This document shows positions 42,804-52,518 of a DNA stretch of 64,000 bases, in pieces. Under the pieces are notes generated by a model. That model was not told where the DNA came from. It searched no databases and saw only the letters and a program-made list of their open reading frames with translations. The position numbers were made by a program, and so were the translations under genes. How positions within the stretch are numbered: position 1 is the first letter of the stretch; the number at the start of each line of letters is the position of its first letter. Source of the DNA: Chlorogloeopsis fritschii PCC 6912 (lineage in GTDB: Bacteria; Cyanobacteriota; Cyanobacteriia; Cyanobacteriales; Nostocaceae); assembly GCF_000317285.1 (NCBI RefSeq), contig NZ_AJLN01000116.1, positions 248,001 through 312,000 of the forward strand, read 5' to 3'.

Positions 42804-45551
42804 ATGGTTCAAACTATATCTGCAGTCGCACTGCCACAGGAGCAGCCCCAGGATTGGCACGCGATGGAAATAGCACAAGCGATCGCCTGCCTGGAAACAG
42901 ATTTAGATAAAGGTTTGAGCAGCGCACAAGTAGAACAGCGATTAGCTGATTTTGGTGCTAACGAACTGACTGGGAAGAAAAGTAAACCTTGGTGGTTGAA
43001 ATTTCTCCTGCAATTTAACCAGCCACTGTTGATTATTTTGCTGTGTGCAGGTTTAGTGAAAGCAATTACTGGTAGTTTTGTGAATGCAGGGGTAATTTGG
43101 GGCGTCACTACCACCAACGCAATGATTGGATTTATCCAAGAATCAAAAGCCGAAGGAGCGATCGCGGCACTAGCTCAAGCCATTACTACGGAAACAACAG
43201 TTATTCGCGATGGTCAAAAATTACGCATCCCTTCACGAGATTTGGTTCCTGGTGATATCGTATTACTTGCTTCTGGTGATAAAGTACCAGCAGATTTACG
43301 GTTAGTACAAGCACGAAATTTACAAGTAGATGAGTCGGCACTGACTGGCGAATCGGTAGCGGTAGAAAAAAATACTCAATCTTTAAAAGCAGAAACCCCT
43401 CTCGCAGAGCGTAAGAATATGGCTTACGCGGGTGGTTTTGTCACCTTTGGTCAAGCTATAGGTGTAGTAGTTGCTACTGGGAACGAGACTGAAACAGGTC
43501 GAATTTCTCAGTTAATGGAGCAACATACCAACCTTTCTACTCCCTTATCTAGAAAATTTGATAAATTTAGCCAGAGTTGGCTGCGTGTGGTTTTGGGGCT
43601 AGCGAGTCTGACTTTTGTGGTAGGACTCAGCCATAGAAATTTGCAAGATGCCTTAGAAGCAGCTGTAGCGTTAACCGTCAGTGCGATCCCAGAAGGGTTA
43701 CCAGCGGTAGTAACTGTAACGCTAGCCATCGGTGTTTCCCGCATGGCACAACGGCACGCCATTATCCGGAAATTGCCAGCAGTAGAAACTTTGGGAAGCG
43801 CGACTGTGATCTGTTCTGATAAAACTGGCACTCTCACAGAAAATCAGATGACAGTACAAGCAATTTATGCAGGAGGGCATCAGTATACTGTCACTGGTAT
43901 TGGTTACGAACCGCAAGGAGAAATACTTCAAGATGACAAACCAGTTGATTTAAACAGTGATAAAGGTTTGCAGGAATGTCTGTTTGCTGGATTGTTGTGC
44001 AATGATTCCCACATGGAAAATAAAAACGGCAAATGGGTAGTAGTTGGCGATCCGACAGAGGGAGCGTTAATTATATCTGCGAATAAGGCGGGTTTTAGTC
44101 AATCTAACTTAGCAAGACAAATGCCAAGGTTGGATGCGATTCCCTTTGAGTCAGATTACCAGTACATGGCAACTTTGCATGAGACTTCCAGAGGTAAAAG
44201 TATTTATGTTAAGGGTTCGGCAGAGGCAATTCTCAAACGCTGCACTTTGATGTTGAATACTGATGGACAACCCCGCCCGATAGATTGTGTAGAAACTCTA
44301 CGCCAAACAACTATCGAACGAGAAGTAAATATTATGGCGCGGCAGGGGTTGCGAGTGCTGGCGTTGGCGAAAAAGTCAGTCAGCAATGAGCAAATGACGG
44401 TGGATCATCCTGATATTGAGACTGGTTTAATTTTCTTGGGATTGCAAGGGATGATAGATCCACCACGCGCAAGTGCAATTAAAGCAGTGCAAGCTTGTCA
44501 AGAAGCAGGAATTCAAGTCAAGATGATCACGGGCGATCATGCTGTGACTGCCCAAGCGATCGCTCGCCGCATGGGAATTCATAAAAATGGCTCGATTCTA
44601 GCCTTTACTGGTGCAGAACTAGCAAAGATGGATCGCCAGGAACTAGCCCAAGTAGCAGAAGAGGGTGTAGTATTCGCTCGCGTTGCACCAGAACAAAAGT
44701 TGCGTTTGGTGGAAGCTTTGCAGTCAAAAGGCGAAATTGTCGCCATGACAGGGGATGGTGTTAACGACGCCCCTGCCTTAAAGCAAGCAGACATTGGTAT
44801 TGCAATGGGCGGCGCTGGTACAGAAGTTGCCAAAGAAGCGTCTGATATGCTGCTTACTAATGATAACTTTGCCTCTATTGAAGCAGCGGTTGAGGAAGGG
44901 CGCGCTGTTTATAAAAATCTTTTGAAAGCTATGTGCTTTATTCTCCCTGTTAATGGTGGAGAATCAATGACAGTTTTGTTAAGCACATTGTTAGCTAGAG
45001 ATTTGCCAATTTTGTCATTACAAATTCTTTGGTTGAATGTCATCAATTCCATCACCATGACAGTGCCTTTAGCCTTTGAGCCAAAGCCGCAAAACGTGAT
45101 GAAACAGCCACCACGCAGCCCCAATGAACCATTGCTATCTGGTAGTAGAATCAAGCGAATTTTAGCAATTTCTCTGTTTAACTGGATTGTGATATTTGGT
45201 GTTTTTGAGTATATTCGCCAAACTACAGGTAACGTTGATTTAGCACGAACAATGGCGATTAATTCCTTAATTGCGGGACGAATTTTTTACCTATTGAGTA
45301 TTAGCCAATTAATTCCGAATTTAATTGCCAAGATGGATGGCACGATCCAAGAAAATGTGGATATTCCCGCAATTGGGCTGGGAATTGTGGGAGCGATCGC
45401 TTTACAGATTGTATTTGCTCATGTGCCATTGATTAATCACGTGTTTGAAACAGCACCGTTAACTCTCCAACAGTGGTTGTTCTGTTTGGCTGTAGGTTCA
45501 CCGATGATCGTTTGGGCTGCGATCGTTAATAAAATTGATCCACCAAATTAA
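42804..45551 (+). CDS. P2-type cation-transporting ATPase
   Basis: A 915-residue P-type ATPase. It has an N-terminal cation-ATPase domain ([20 protein letters not shown]), an actuator with LTGES, a TM4 motif IPEGLPAVV typical of P2 pumps, phospho-acceptor Asp339 in [19 protein letters not shown] in the nucleotide site and hinge [16 protein letters not shown]. In TM5 it has NGGES and in TM6 [20 protein letters not shown]. These differ from the canonical calcium-site residues of SERCA, so the ion (Ca, Na, K or H) is not settled; cyanobacterial Pma1-like pumps are similar. About ten membrane helices are expected. The repeat array lies in its upstream region. Confidence 0.94.
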   Translation: MVQTISAVALPQEQPQDWHAMEIAQAIACLETDLDKGLSSAQVEQRLADFGANELTGKKSKPWWLKFLLQFNQPLLIILLCAGLVKAITGSFVNAGVIWGVTTTNAMIGFIQESKAEGAIAALAQAITTETTVIRDGQKLRIPSRDLVPGDIVLLASGDKVPADLRLVQARNLQVDESALTGESVAVEKNTQSLKAETPLAERKNMAYAGGFVTFGQAIGVVVATGNETETGRISQLMEQHTNLSTPLSRKFDKFSQSWLRVVLGLASLTFVVGLSHRNLQDALEAAVALTVSAIPEGLPAVVTVTLAIGVSRMAQRHAIIRKLPAVETLGSATVICSDKTGTLTENQMTVQAIYAGGHQYTVTGIGYEPQGEILQDDKPVDLNSDKGLQECLFAGLLCNDSHMENKNGKWVVVGDPTEGALIISANKAGFSQSNLARQMPRLDAIPFESDYQYMATLHETSRGKSIYVKGSAEAILKRCTLMLNTDGQPRPIDCVETLRQTTIEREVNIMARQGLRVLALAKKSVSNEQMTVDHPDIETGLIFLGLQGMIDPPRASAIKAVQACQEAGIQVKMITGDHAVTAQAIARRMGIHKNGSILAFTGAELAKMDRQELAQVAEEGVVFARVAPEQKLRLVEALQSKGEIVAMTGDGVNDAPALKQADIGIAMGGAGTEVAKEASDMLLTNDNFASIEAAVEEGRAVYKNLLKAMCFILPVNGGESMTVLLSTLLARDLPILSLQILWLNVINSITMTVPLAFEPKPQNVMKQPPRSPNEPLLSGSRIKRILAISLFNWIVIFGVFEYIRQTTGNVDLARTMAINSLIAGRIFYLLSISQLIPNLIAKMDGTIQENVDIPAIGLGIVGAIALQIVFAHVPLINHVFETAPLTLQQWLFCLAVGSPMIVWAAIVNKIDPPN

Positions 45552-45705
45552 ATCAAAATCCAGAATTCCTCCTCATTTCCGACTTCTGCCTCCTGGCTGT
45601 CTATTTTCCCCGCCTATGCACGCCAATTCTCAAAATAGCTCCTGATTTCTACCTAACTTCTTGTTAAAACTTCTCAAGAAGTAAGTCAACACCAATAAAC
45701 TCAAT

Positions 45706-45843
45706 AGGACTTACGCAAAATCTCTCTAAAATCCTCTTGACTCCGTGCTCTCTGCGTCGCGCCAGTTGCTACAAGTCGGGGAACCCGCAAGGGCGCACTG
45801 GCTTCTCTGCGGTTTATTATTCCATAACTCGTGCGTAAGTCCT
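45706..45843. mobile_element. MITE with AGGACTTACGCA inverted ends, carrying a nested element
   Basis: 12-bp perfect inverted repeats AGGACTTACGCA (45706-45717) and TGCGTAAGTCCT (45832-45843) bound 138 bp. The interior includes CTCCGTGCTCTCTGCG, a 42-bp palindromic element and GGTTTATTATTCCATAAC. No transposase is present. Confidence 0.8.
45761..45802. repeat. 42-bp palindromic element inside the MITE
   Basis: Starts GCCAGTTGCTACAAGTCGGG and ends GGGCGCACTGGC. Length and ends are identical to those at 15822-15863. Confidence 0.75.
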
Positions 45844-46072
45844 GCAACACAACTCCCTGGCTCTTCATTAGAAGTCGGGGAGCTTGCAGTTGGTGAAGTA
45901 AATCCACAAGTCACCTGATTTAGGAATGATTGAGCCGAATACTTGCGTTATCACTTACGTTCCAAGCAATAAGTTTAAAAAATAAATGATAATATATCTC
46001 AAGAGAGATACTAAGAGTAAATAACTAATAAAAAATTAATCTTGTTTGCTTCTGATTTGAGGAAAATTCACT

Positions 46073-46651
46073 ATGGTTGCGACTTTGGATGACACAAAGC
46101 GTAGTGCGATCGCTATGGAGATTGCAGATCTCAAAGCGCTACAAGAGTTGCTAATTGCTACCGAAGAAAAATTACAGCCTGCTGTGAGTGGCGATACCGA
46201 GATTAGCGATCGCTTGAATGACTTTATCAGAGATGATCGAGAAAATCTTGCAGTTATTCAGGAAGTGCTCGCTAAGTTTGATGGTGGTTCAGTTCAGCCT
46301 AGAGACAATATCCGGCAGTATATAGATCAAGTGAACCGTTTGATGGATGGAACTGAGTTGACGTTGTATCAAAAAGTTTCTGCTTACGAACGGATCAAGC
46401 ACCAAGCCGTGATGACTGGCTTGATTGTCCACAAGGCATCTCAAGTGGTTGGTGAAGATGTAAAAGAGGCAATTGGTTCCTTAAATCAAGTGAACTTTAA
46501 AAATCGCGCTCATCAAGAGCAATTGAAAGGAGTAATGGAAGTATTGGGTACGCGAGAACTTACAGGTAAAGATCCCGATCAGAGTGTTTGGGCGCGAACT
46601 CAAGATGCTGTCGCTGCTGTTAGGGGTATGTTTGAAGGATTAACTCAGTAA
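46073..46651 (+). CDS. Helical hemerythrin/ferritin-like protein (tentative)
   Basis: A 192-residue, almost entirely alpha-helical protein of a conserved cyanobacterial kind. Candidate metal ligands occur in the helices: Glu in LLIATEEKL, His and Glu in YERIKHQAVMTGLIVHKASQVVGED, and His and Glu in NRAHQEQLKGVMEVLG. That spacing resembles a four-helix-bundle diiron protein and fits hemerythrin-like proteins reported in Nostoc, but a full HHE signature is not evident. The role might be iron, oxygen or ROS related; this is an inference. The ribosome-binding site is TTGAGGA, upstream of ATG 46073. Confidence 0.6.
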   Translation: MVATLDDTKRSAIAMEIADLKALQELLIATEEKLQPAVSGDTEISDRLNDFIRDDRENLAVIQEVLAKFDGGSVQPRDNIRQYIDQVNRLMDGTELTLYQKVSAYERIKHQAVMTGLIVHKASQVVGEDVKEAIGSLNQVNFKNRAHQEQLKGVMEVLGTRELTGKDPDQSVWARTQDAVAAVRGMFEGLTQ

Positions 46652-46654
46652 AGG

Positions 46655-46735
46655 GGGCTAGGGGCTAGGGACTAGGGACTAGGGGCTGGGATGAGAGGGG
46701 GGAGGGAAGATGGGGGAGATGGGGGAGATGGGGGA
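46655..46735 (+). repeat. G-rich tandem tract with G-quadruplex pattern
   Basis: Starts right after the stop codon at 46649-46651. Units of GGGGCTA/GGGACTA repeat five to six times, followed by a block of GGGGGAGAT repeats. The first part satisfies the four-run G-quadruplex consensus with 3-4-base loops. Confidence 0.8.
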
Positions 46736-46888
46736 GAAACCGCTTCCCACACTCCCCACATTCCCCAATCCCCGATCCCCACTCCCAGCTGAGGCAATCC
46801 ATTAAGAAGGTACTACCTGAGAGTGTTATAAGAGTTTGTACTTGTAGCTAGATTGAAATAATCAGGCTGGTGAGAAAGCAAGTTTCAG

Positions 46889-48088
46889 ATGCTGCAAGTA
46901 AACCAAATCTTACAAAACCGTTATCAACTTCAATGCCAACTTGGTAACAATGGAGTTCGCCAAACCTGGCTAGCTAATGATTTACAAGCCCCCGATCCAG
47001 AAAATGCACTAGTTGTTGTCAAACTCCTAGTCTTTGGTGGTACTGTACAGTGGGATGACCTTAAACTTTTTGAGCGAGAAGCACAAATTCTTCAAAATCT
47101 TAATCATCGCCGTATTCCCAAGTATGTCGATAATTTTTGTATTGATGACCGAGTACTCTGGTTTGGCTTAGTACAACAATATATTCCTGGTATATCCCTC
47201 AAAGAAAAACTTGCTCAAGGACATAGATTTACAGAAAAGCAAGTTCGCAAAATTGCCGTTGAGGTTTTAAATATTCTGAAAGTTCTGCACGAGTTGCATC
47301 CACCAGTGTTGCATCGGGATATTAAGCCGAGTAATTTAATCTGGGGAGCAGATAATCATATTTATTTAGTGGATTTTGGCGCAGTTCAAAATCAAGCCAC
47401 TAGAGAGGGAGTAACTTTTACCATTGTGGGAACCTATGGTTACGCTCCCATGGAGCAATATGGTGGTAAGGCAACTCCAGCATCCGACTTGTATGCACTC
47501 GGAGCAACGTTGATTCATTTACTAACTGGCATTTCTCCATCTGAATTACCTCAATCCAATTTGCAGATTCAATTTGTTGAGCGAGTTACCATCAGTTCCA
47601 GTTTTGCTGGCTGGCTAGAGAAAATGACAGCACCAGCACCAGAACAAAGATTTGCCAATGCTCGCCAAGCATTAGAAGCTTTAAAATCAGGTTTGGTTGT
47701 TAACAAGTCAGTTAGAAATAAGTTGGTAGAATTACCGCCACGAGAATTAATTAACAACTCTGGGTGCGGTATCAACAATACCAAGGAACAAGTCCCTGAT
47801 GAAATTCTCGGCTGGAATTGGGGTGCATTTCTCATGCCTTGGTTTTGGTTATGGACTAATCAAGTTTGGATTGGATTGATCTGTTTATTTCCCTCAGTCG
47901 GGTGGATTATGACAATCTTACTTGGTGCCAAAGGTAATGAATGGGCTTGGAGAAGCAAACGCTGGCGCAGCGTGCAACACTTTAAAGAGCATCAAAGAGG
48001 TTGGGCGATCGCTGGACTTTTAATTGGTGCACCTTTTAGTTTGATTTTGTGGGGAGGAGCGATCGCCTTTATCGCATCTTTGTTGTAA
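46889..48088 (+). CDS. Serine/threonine protein kinase with C-terminal membrane domain
   Basis: A 399-residue Hanks-type kinase. The glycine loop is LGNNGVRQTW (partly degenerate), the ATP lysine is in VVVKLL, the catalytic loop is HRDIKPSNL and the Mg motif is VDFGAVQ. The activation segment ends in GTYGYAPMEQ, typical of cyanobacterial SpkB/SpkC-like kinases. After about residue 285 a spacer leads to a hydrophobic C-terminal part (WGAFLMPWFWLWTNQ, then GLICLFPSVGWIMTILLG and GWAIAGLLIGAPFSLILWG), about three membrane helices, so the kinase is probably membrane-tethered. The target is unknown. Confidence 0.93.
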   Translation: MLQVNQILQNRYQLQCQLGNNGVRQTWLANDLQAPDPENALVVVKLLVFGGTVQWDDLKLFEREAQILQNLNHRRIPKYVDNFCIDDRVLWFGLVQQYIPGISLKEKLAQGHRFTEKQVRKIAVEVLNILKVLHELHPPVLHRDIKPSNLIWGADNHIYLVDFGAVQNQATREGVTFTIVGTYGYAPMEQYGGKATPASDLYALGATLIHLLTGISPSELPQSNLQIQFVERVTISSSFAGWLEKMTAPAPEQRFANARQALEALKSGLVVNKSVRNKLVELPPRELINNSGCGINNTKEQVPDEILGWNWGAFLMPWFWLWTNQVWIGLICLFPSVGWIMTILLGAKGNEWAWRSKRWRSVQHFKEHQRGWAIAGLLIGAPFSLILWGGAIAFIASLL

Positions 48089-48089
48089 T

Positions 48090-48112
48090 ACAGGTTACAG
48101 GTTATAGGTTAC
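48090..48112 (+). repeat. Short heptamer repeat after the kinase stop
   Basis: Three to four units of AGGTTAC/AGGTTAT directly after the stop codon of the kinase gene, a weaker form of the tracts that follow other genes. Confidence 0.5.
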
Positions 48113-49017
48113 AGAAGAGGAGTGGGGGAGTGGATCTGTAGTAAAAATCCTTGTTCCCTGTTCCCTGTTCCCTGTTCCCTGTCCCCTGTTCCCTGTCCCC
48201 TATTTCCTATCCCCTGTTCCCTGTCCCCTGTTCCCTGTCCCCTATCCCCTACCTTTGGAGTTGCAATTTGTAATACCTTCTCCAGCAACCAAGGAGCAAG
48301 GCGTTGACACCAGACTGCGATATGACTTTGCCATCCCACTAAAATTTCTGGTGAATCTTTTTGTAAGCCAGCAACAAGTGCTTTCGCTACTTTTTGAGGA
48401 GTCATTGGCATTACCCAACGAAATAACTCTAAATCTCGTACCATATCTGTATCTGTAAGAGTTGGCAGCAATGCCATCACCCGAATATTATATGGAGCTA
48501 ACTCACTGCGCAAAGCTTGAGTAAATCCAACGATCGCAAATTTGGTAGCTGAATATGTCGCCATCGTTGGAGCGGCTACTTTCCCCATCAAGCTAGAAAC
48601 GTTAACTATTACCCCTTCTCTGCGGCTTGCCATCCGTCGAGCCATCATGTGAGTTAAAGAGTAAGTTCCCAATAAATTGAGAGATAGTTCTTCTTGAACC
48701 TGGGGAAGTTTAGATTGCAAAAAAGAGTTTTGGTATGCGACGCCTGCACAATTGACTAATATATGAATTGGCCCGTAACTGCGCCACAGTTGGGCGATCG
48801 CAACATGAACAAACACTGGCTTAGTCAAATCAACTGCCATAATCGCGGCTTCTACTCCCATTGCCTCGATTTCTTTGGCTACCTCTGCTAACTTATGGCG
48901 ATCGCGTGCCACTAAGATCAGTCGTTTCATGCCTTGTTGCGCTAGTTCTAGAGCGATCGCACGTCCAATCCCACGGGAAGCCCCTGTTACTAGAGCCACT
49001 TTGCCCTGAATATTCAT
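48109..49017 (-). CDS. Short-chain dehydrogenase/reductase with a repeat-encoded C-terminal tail
   Basis: A 302-residue classical SDR. TGASRGIG at about residues 11-18 binds the cofactor, NCAG follows at about 90, catalytic serine lies in VNVSSLMG, and YSATK holds catalytic Tyr and Lys. Basic residues after the glycine motif (ARDRHK) suggest NADP(H). The fold ends at about residue 255. The last 46 residues are not SDR sequence: they are a heptad repeat (GTGDREQ/GIGNRGQ forms) translated from the heptanucleotide tract, ending in FLLQIHSPTPLL. Substrate unknown. Confidence 0.93.
   Translation of the reverse strand: MNIQGKVALVTGASRGIGRAIALELAQQGMKRLILVARDRHKLAEVAKEIEAMGVEAAIMAVDLTKPVFVHVAIAQLWRSYGPIHILVNCAGVAYQNSFLQSKLPQVQEELSLNLLGTYSLTHMMARRMASRREGVIVNVSSLMGKVAAPTMATYSATKFAIVGFTQALRSELAPYNIRVMALLPTLTDTDMVRDLELFRWVMPMTPQKVAKALVAGLQKDSPEILVGWQSHIAVWCQRLAPWLLEKVLQIATPKVGDRGQGTGDREQGIGNRGQGTGDREQGTGNREQGFLLQIHSPTPLL
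48150..48250 (-). repeat. Heptanucleotide tandem repeat inside the 3' end of the SDR gene
   Basis: About 14 units of TTCCCTG/TCCCCTG/TCCCCTA on the plus strand. Unlike the other tracts, this lies within the reading frame. Because 3 x 7 = 21, the frame repeats as seven amino acids every three units without frameshift. Confidence 0.85.
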
Positions 49018-49657
49018 GGAATTAAAAACCTCCAGAATTCTAGTCTTACCGCACCTTTGTCATCTACAGATGCTATGAGAGCTTTTTCGCAATCCGGTAT
49101 CAGTAAGACGAAATTTTATCTAACTAAACATCCACAACCGAAAATCAACACTTGACGCGATCGGCAGCATGGATATAACTCATAGTTCGCTCCTCTCCTA
49201 AATACTTAGGATTCACGTGTATCTTTGCACATACACAATCTAGCAATTAAATCAAGCACCTGCAATATTTTTTAATTAGTATTTCTTAATACTCATAAGC
49301 AACAAATGCATATATATGTATGCAGACTAAACTGTATTTTTTGTATAAGTTTTTCTTAATATTCGTTGAGAGATAACTTACTTTTTTTCACAAATATTCC
49401 AAAAAATGCTTATTTTTCAATAAAATAAGCTACTCTAAAAATTTTAGAAATAAACATTTAATGTCAATTAACTGAACTCACATTAATTTTTAAGTGATAA
49501 CGACCACAGATAAACACAGATGCACACGGATAAATTATCTGTGTTCATCTGTGTCCATCTGTGTTCGATTTCTAAAATATGATTTTTGCTTTGCAATTTT
49601 AGTTCACAATAAGCTCCCCGACTTTTGTGAAAAGTCGGGGAGCTGTGACTTTAAAAA
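49018..49657. other. Intergenic region between SDR and msrA
   Basis: 640 bases. The middle is AT-rich. At 49500-49570, ACAGATAAACACAGATGCACACGG and a facing TCTGTGTTCATCTGTGTCCATCTGTG form a loose inverted repeat seen in many cyanobacterial genomes. A perfect hairpin lies at 49612-49644. Confidence 0.55.
49612..49644. terminator. Perfect 15-bp hairpin after msrA
   Basis: AGCTCCCCGACTTTT pairs perfectly with AAAAGTCGGGGAGCT around a 3-base loop, 14 bp past the msrA stop. No T-run follows in the msrA direction beyond the stem itself, so it could be a terminator or a mobile palindrome. Confidence 0.5.
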
Positions 49658-50314
49658 TTAAGATTCAACTAATCCTACAGGGCAACTAACATTTGTCCCA
49701 CCTAAGCCGCAATAACCACCAGGATTTTTGGCTAAATACTGCTGGTGATAGTCTTCTGCGTAGTAAAACTCAGGCGCATCCAGAATTTCTGTAGTAATAT
49801 TTCCGTAACCTGCTTCTTTGAGAGCTTTTTGATACGCATCTCGCGATGCTTCTGCTAACTTTCTTTGTTCCTCAGAATAAACATAAATGCCAGAACGGTA
49901 CTGAGTGCCAACGTCGTTACCTTGACGCATTCCTTGAGTGGGATCGTGATTTTCCCAAAAGACTTTGAGTATATCGCTGTAACTAATTACTTTGGGATCG
50001 TAGACAACCAGAACCACTTCATTATGACCTGTCATGCCGCTACAGACTTCTCGGTATGTGGGGTTGGGCGTTACGCCTGCTGCGTAGCCGACTGCTGTAG
50101 TGTATACTCCAGATAATTGCCAAAATTTGCGTTCTGCACCCCAAAAACACCCCATACCAAATATGGCTATTTCCATACCTTCTGGAAATGGAGGTTTGAT
50201 GGGATTGCCGTTAACATAATGACGATTGGTGACTGGCATAGCCTCAGCCCGCCCTGGCAAAGCCTGATCGGGAGTGGGCAGGGATAATTTTTTACCAAAT
50301 CCAAATAGCACCAT
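49658..50314 (-). CDS. msrA: Peptide methionine (S)-S-oxide reductase MsrA
   Basis: A 218-residue MsrA that reduces methionine sulfoxide in proteins after oxidative damage. Catalytic Cys56 is in [11 protein letters not shown]. The downstream signatures [11 protein letters not shown] and [23 protein letters not shown] are canonical. The C-terminal [20 protein letters not shown] holds the resolving-cysteine region. The N-terminal 45 residues before the fold are usual for the class. It is 49 bp downstream of the exosortase gene and may be read with it. Confidence 0.97.
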   Translation of the reverse strand: MVLFGFGKKLSLPTPDQALPGRAEAMPVTNRHYVNGNPIKPPFPEGMEIAIFGMGCFWGAERKFWQLSGVYTTAVGYAAGVTPNPTYREVCSGMTGHNEVVLVVYDPKVISYSDILKVFWENHDPTQGMRQGNDVGTQYRSGIYVYSEEQRKLAEASRDAYQKALKEAGYGNITTEILDAPEFYYAEDYHQQYLAKNPGGYCGLGGTNVSCPVGLVES

Positions 50315-50363
50315 TGATTTTATCTCTGAATTCTGAGAAATATTTTGACTTTACTTACATATT

Positions 50364-51308
50364 TTAAAGATTATGGCGATCGCTAGTGGGTGGGTTTTCT
50401 CTTCTATCTTCTTCATAATTTCCCCCCTCTGGCTGAGTTAGTGTAGTTTCAGAGAAATAGCTATTAATCCAATTCAAAATTGGTATTAACAATAACAGCA
50501 ATATTCCCGAAAATATGTCTCCACCCCAACTGTCATGCAACCAATGAAAAGCACCTTCTTGAGCTGTACCGTGAAAGTATGCCAGTAAAGTGTTGCGAAC
50601 AATATTGCCACTCACGCTAATTAACACGGCAATAGATAGAAATGAAATGCTTATGCGACGAGAAGACAGAGCACCAGTCCAATAAAGTAGCATCAAGCTA
50701 ACGTAAAGAGTTGTCAACAGCATTTTTAACCCCGCACAGTAAGGGGCAACTTCCACAATCCGTTCTTCTACATATATATTGATGCCATCGACAGTTACCG
50801 CCATACCAAATTGATTTAATATAAAGCCCGCAGTGCCAGCAATGAAGCTTTGCAAGGGGAAAGTATAAGGAGCAATTAAGTAAGGAACTAAAGTTGGCGT
50901 TGCCAGAAAAATTAATAGCAGGGGAAATCTTTGCAATTTCAAGCCTGGAATCCCTTTGAGCCACAAGCACAATCCTGTTAGGATCGCACTAAAGGAAAGA
51001 TTCACCCATTCGCTAAGTCCGCTCAGATAAAAAACTCCCCCTACCAACAACAATACAGCGCCCAAGGGATGAGTACGATCTGGCAGTCTTTGCCATAATT
51101 TTCGCTGTGTCCAAGTTATATAAGCAGCAAAGGGTAAACCGATTATACCGTGACTAAAATATTCGTGTTCTGTACTAATATTTTTGTGCAACCAACCATC
51201 AAGCCAATGCAGCACAACGGGAGCATACAGCAGCCCTAAAGTACCGACAATTAGCAGGTTGAACAATTGTGGCGAAAGCCAATATTTTACTTGACGCCGA
51301 ACGATCAT
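50364..51308 (-). CDS. Exosortase (cyanoexosortase)
   Basis: A 314-residue polytopic membrane protein with about eight helices. The exosortase/archaeosortase catalytic set is present: Cys191 in VAPYCAGLK, Arg238 in SGNIVRN and His258 in HWLHDSWGG. These enzymes cleave PEP-CTERM-like C-terminal sorting signals of exported proteins, usually where exopolysaccharide is made. The last 30 residues are polar. An exosortase substrate tail is not certain in the window; the WGxxG protein at 56676 is a candidate relative. It lies between the aminotransferase gene (43 bp upstream) and msrA (49 bp downstream). Confidence 0.9.
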   Translation of the reverse strand: MIVRRQVKYWLSPQLFNLLIVGTLGLLYAPVVLHWLDGWLHKNISTEHEYFSHGIIGLPFAAYITWTQRKLWQRLPDRTHPLGAVLLLVGGVFYLSGLSEWVNLSFSAILTGLCLWLKGIPGLKLQRFPLLLIFLATPTLVPYLIAPYTFPLQSFIAGTAGFILNQFGMAVTVDGINIYVEERIVEVAPYCAGLKMLLTTLYVSLMLLYWTGALSSRRISISFLSIAVLISVSGNIVRNTLLAYFHGTAQEGAFHWLHDSWGGDIFSGILLLLLIPILNWINSYFSETTLTQPEGGNYEEDRRENPPTSDRHNL

Positions 51309-51351
51309 AATTTTTAGCTAGAGTCAATAATCAAACCATTAACCATTACAC

Positions 51352-52518
51352 CTAGATTGCAACGGGAAGATGCGTTGGTAGTTCAGCAGCGATCGCACTC
51401 GAAATTTCCTTAACTTGGCTGTTGCTCAAGCCTGGATACATCGGTAGCGATAAGATTTGCTTTGCCAGCATTTCAGCATGAGGAAAGTCACCGACTTGAT
51501 AACCCAACTCAGCAAATGCTGGCTGGAGATGACAAGGAATTGGGTAGTGAATGCCTGTTTGAATTCCTGCTGCCATGAGTTGTGCTTGAATTTCAGAACG
51601 TTCTACAGGGCAAGAATCACAAATTCTCATCACGTAAAGGTGATAAACGTGTCCTTCACCACTATGGTTTTCGATAGGAATAATTCCATTGGCTGCCAAA
51701 GGTGCTAGTTCAGTGTCGTAATCCTGGGCAATCTGGAGGCGATCGTGATTCCACTGGGCAAGATATGGTAATTTTTGGTGCAATACAGCAGCTTGAATTG
51801 TATCCAAGCGGCTATTTGTACCACTTTCCGTATGAAAATACTTTTGAGATGCACCATAATTGCGCAAACGGATCATAGTTTGAGCCACATCTGGATCTCG
51901 CGTTACGAGCATTCCTCCATCACCCACTCCTCCCAAATTTTTGCTGGGGTAAAAACTAAAAGCTGCTGCAATTCCCACTGAACCAGCGCGATATCCTTCT
52001 CGCTCGGCTAGATGTGCCTGTGCTGCATCTTCAAAAATTAGTAATTTGTAAGTATCAGCTAAGTCCAAAAGCTGTTTTGGCGATACCATTTGACCGTAAA
52101 GATGTACGGGAATAATAGCTTTTGTTTTCGATGTAATTGCTCTTGCCGCTGCCTCTAAATCAATTAAAGCTGTACGAGGATCGCAATCGACAAAAATTGG
52201 TTTTGCTCCTGCACGCAAAACTCCAATCAGCGTTGCCACAAAAGTGTTTACTGGCAGAATTACTTCATCTCCAAAACCAATCTTACAAGCTTGTAAACCA
52301 AGGGCGATCGCATCGGTGCCGGAGGCTACACCAACTCCATATTCTGTGCCACAAGCAGCAGCAAACGCAGCTTCAAAATCTGCAAGTGCTTTTCCTAAAA
52401 TAAAATCTCCCTGTTCCAATACAGCCTGAATTGCTTGTTGCAGTTGATTTTGAATTAACTGATGTTGGAAATTTAAGTTTACAAAAGGAATTGCAATCTG
52501 TGTATTATTCATTTTCAT
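51352..52518 (-). CDS. DegT/DnrJ/EryC1/StrS aminotransferase
   Basis: A 388-residue PLP-dependent aminotransferase of the sugar-modifying class. GVGVASGTDAIALGL near 62-76 binds PLP phosphate, EDAAQAHLAE at about 163-172 holds the Asp and His-type contacts, and Lys193 in FYPSKNLGG forms the Schiff base. Such enzymes make amino sugars from keto-sugar nucleotides for glycans or lipopolysaccharide. The position before an exosortase fits an envelope-glycan role. The ribosome-binding site is weak. Confidence 0.94.
   Translation of the reverse strand: MKMNNTQIAIPFVNLNFQHQLIQNQLQQAIQAVLEQGDFILGKALADFEAAFAAACGTEYGVGVASGTDAIALGLQACKIGFGDEVILPVNTFVATLIGVLRAGAKPIFVDCDPRTALIDLEAAARAITSKTKAIIPVHLYGQMVSPKQLLDLADTYKLLIFEDAAQAHLAEREGYRAGSVGIAAAFSFYPSKNLGGVGDGGMLVTRDPDVAQTMIRLRNYGASQKYFHTESGTNSRLDTIQAAVLHQKLPYLAQWNHDRLQIAQDYDTELAPLAANGIIPIENHSGEGHVYHLYVMRICDSCPVERSEIQAQLMAAGIQTGIHYPIPCHLQPAFAELGYQVGDFPHAEMLAKQILSLPMYPGLSNSQVKEISSAIAAELPTHLPVAI

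Larger units (their letters stand above)
45552..46072. other. Intergenic region with a MITE
   Basis: 521 bases after the P-type ATPase. A 138-bp MITE with a nested 42-bp element sits in the middle. After it, GTCGGGGAGCTTGCAGTTGG at 45876-45895 shares GTCGGGGAGCT with the hairpin near 49640. The last 150 bases are AT-rich promoter sequence for the next gene. Confidence 0.65.

Noticed and set aside
42253-42805. Three overlapping minus-strand reading frames of 94-148 codons
   Set aside because: They are translations of the 20/21-bp array (IHNAS, HSQCE, FTMRV repeats in different frames), with no ribosome-binding site or independent protein features.
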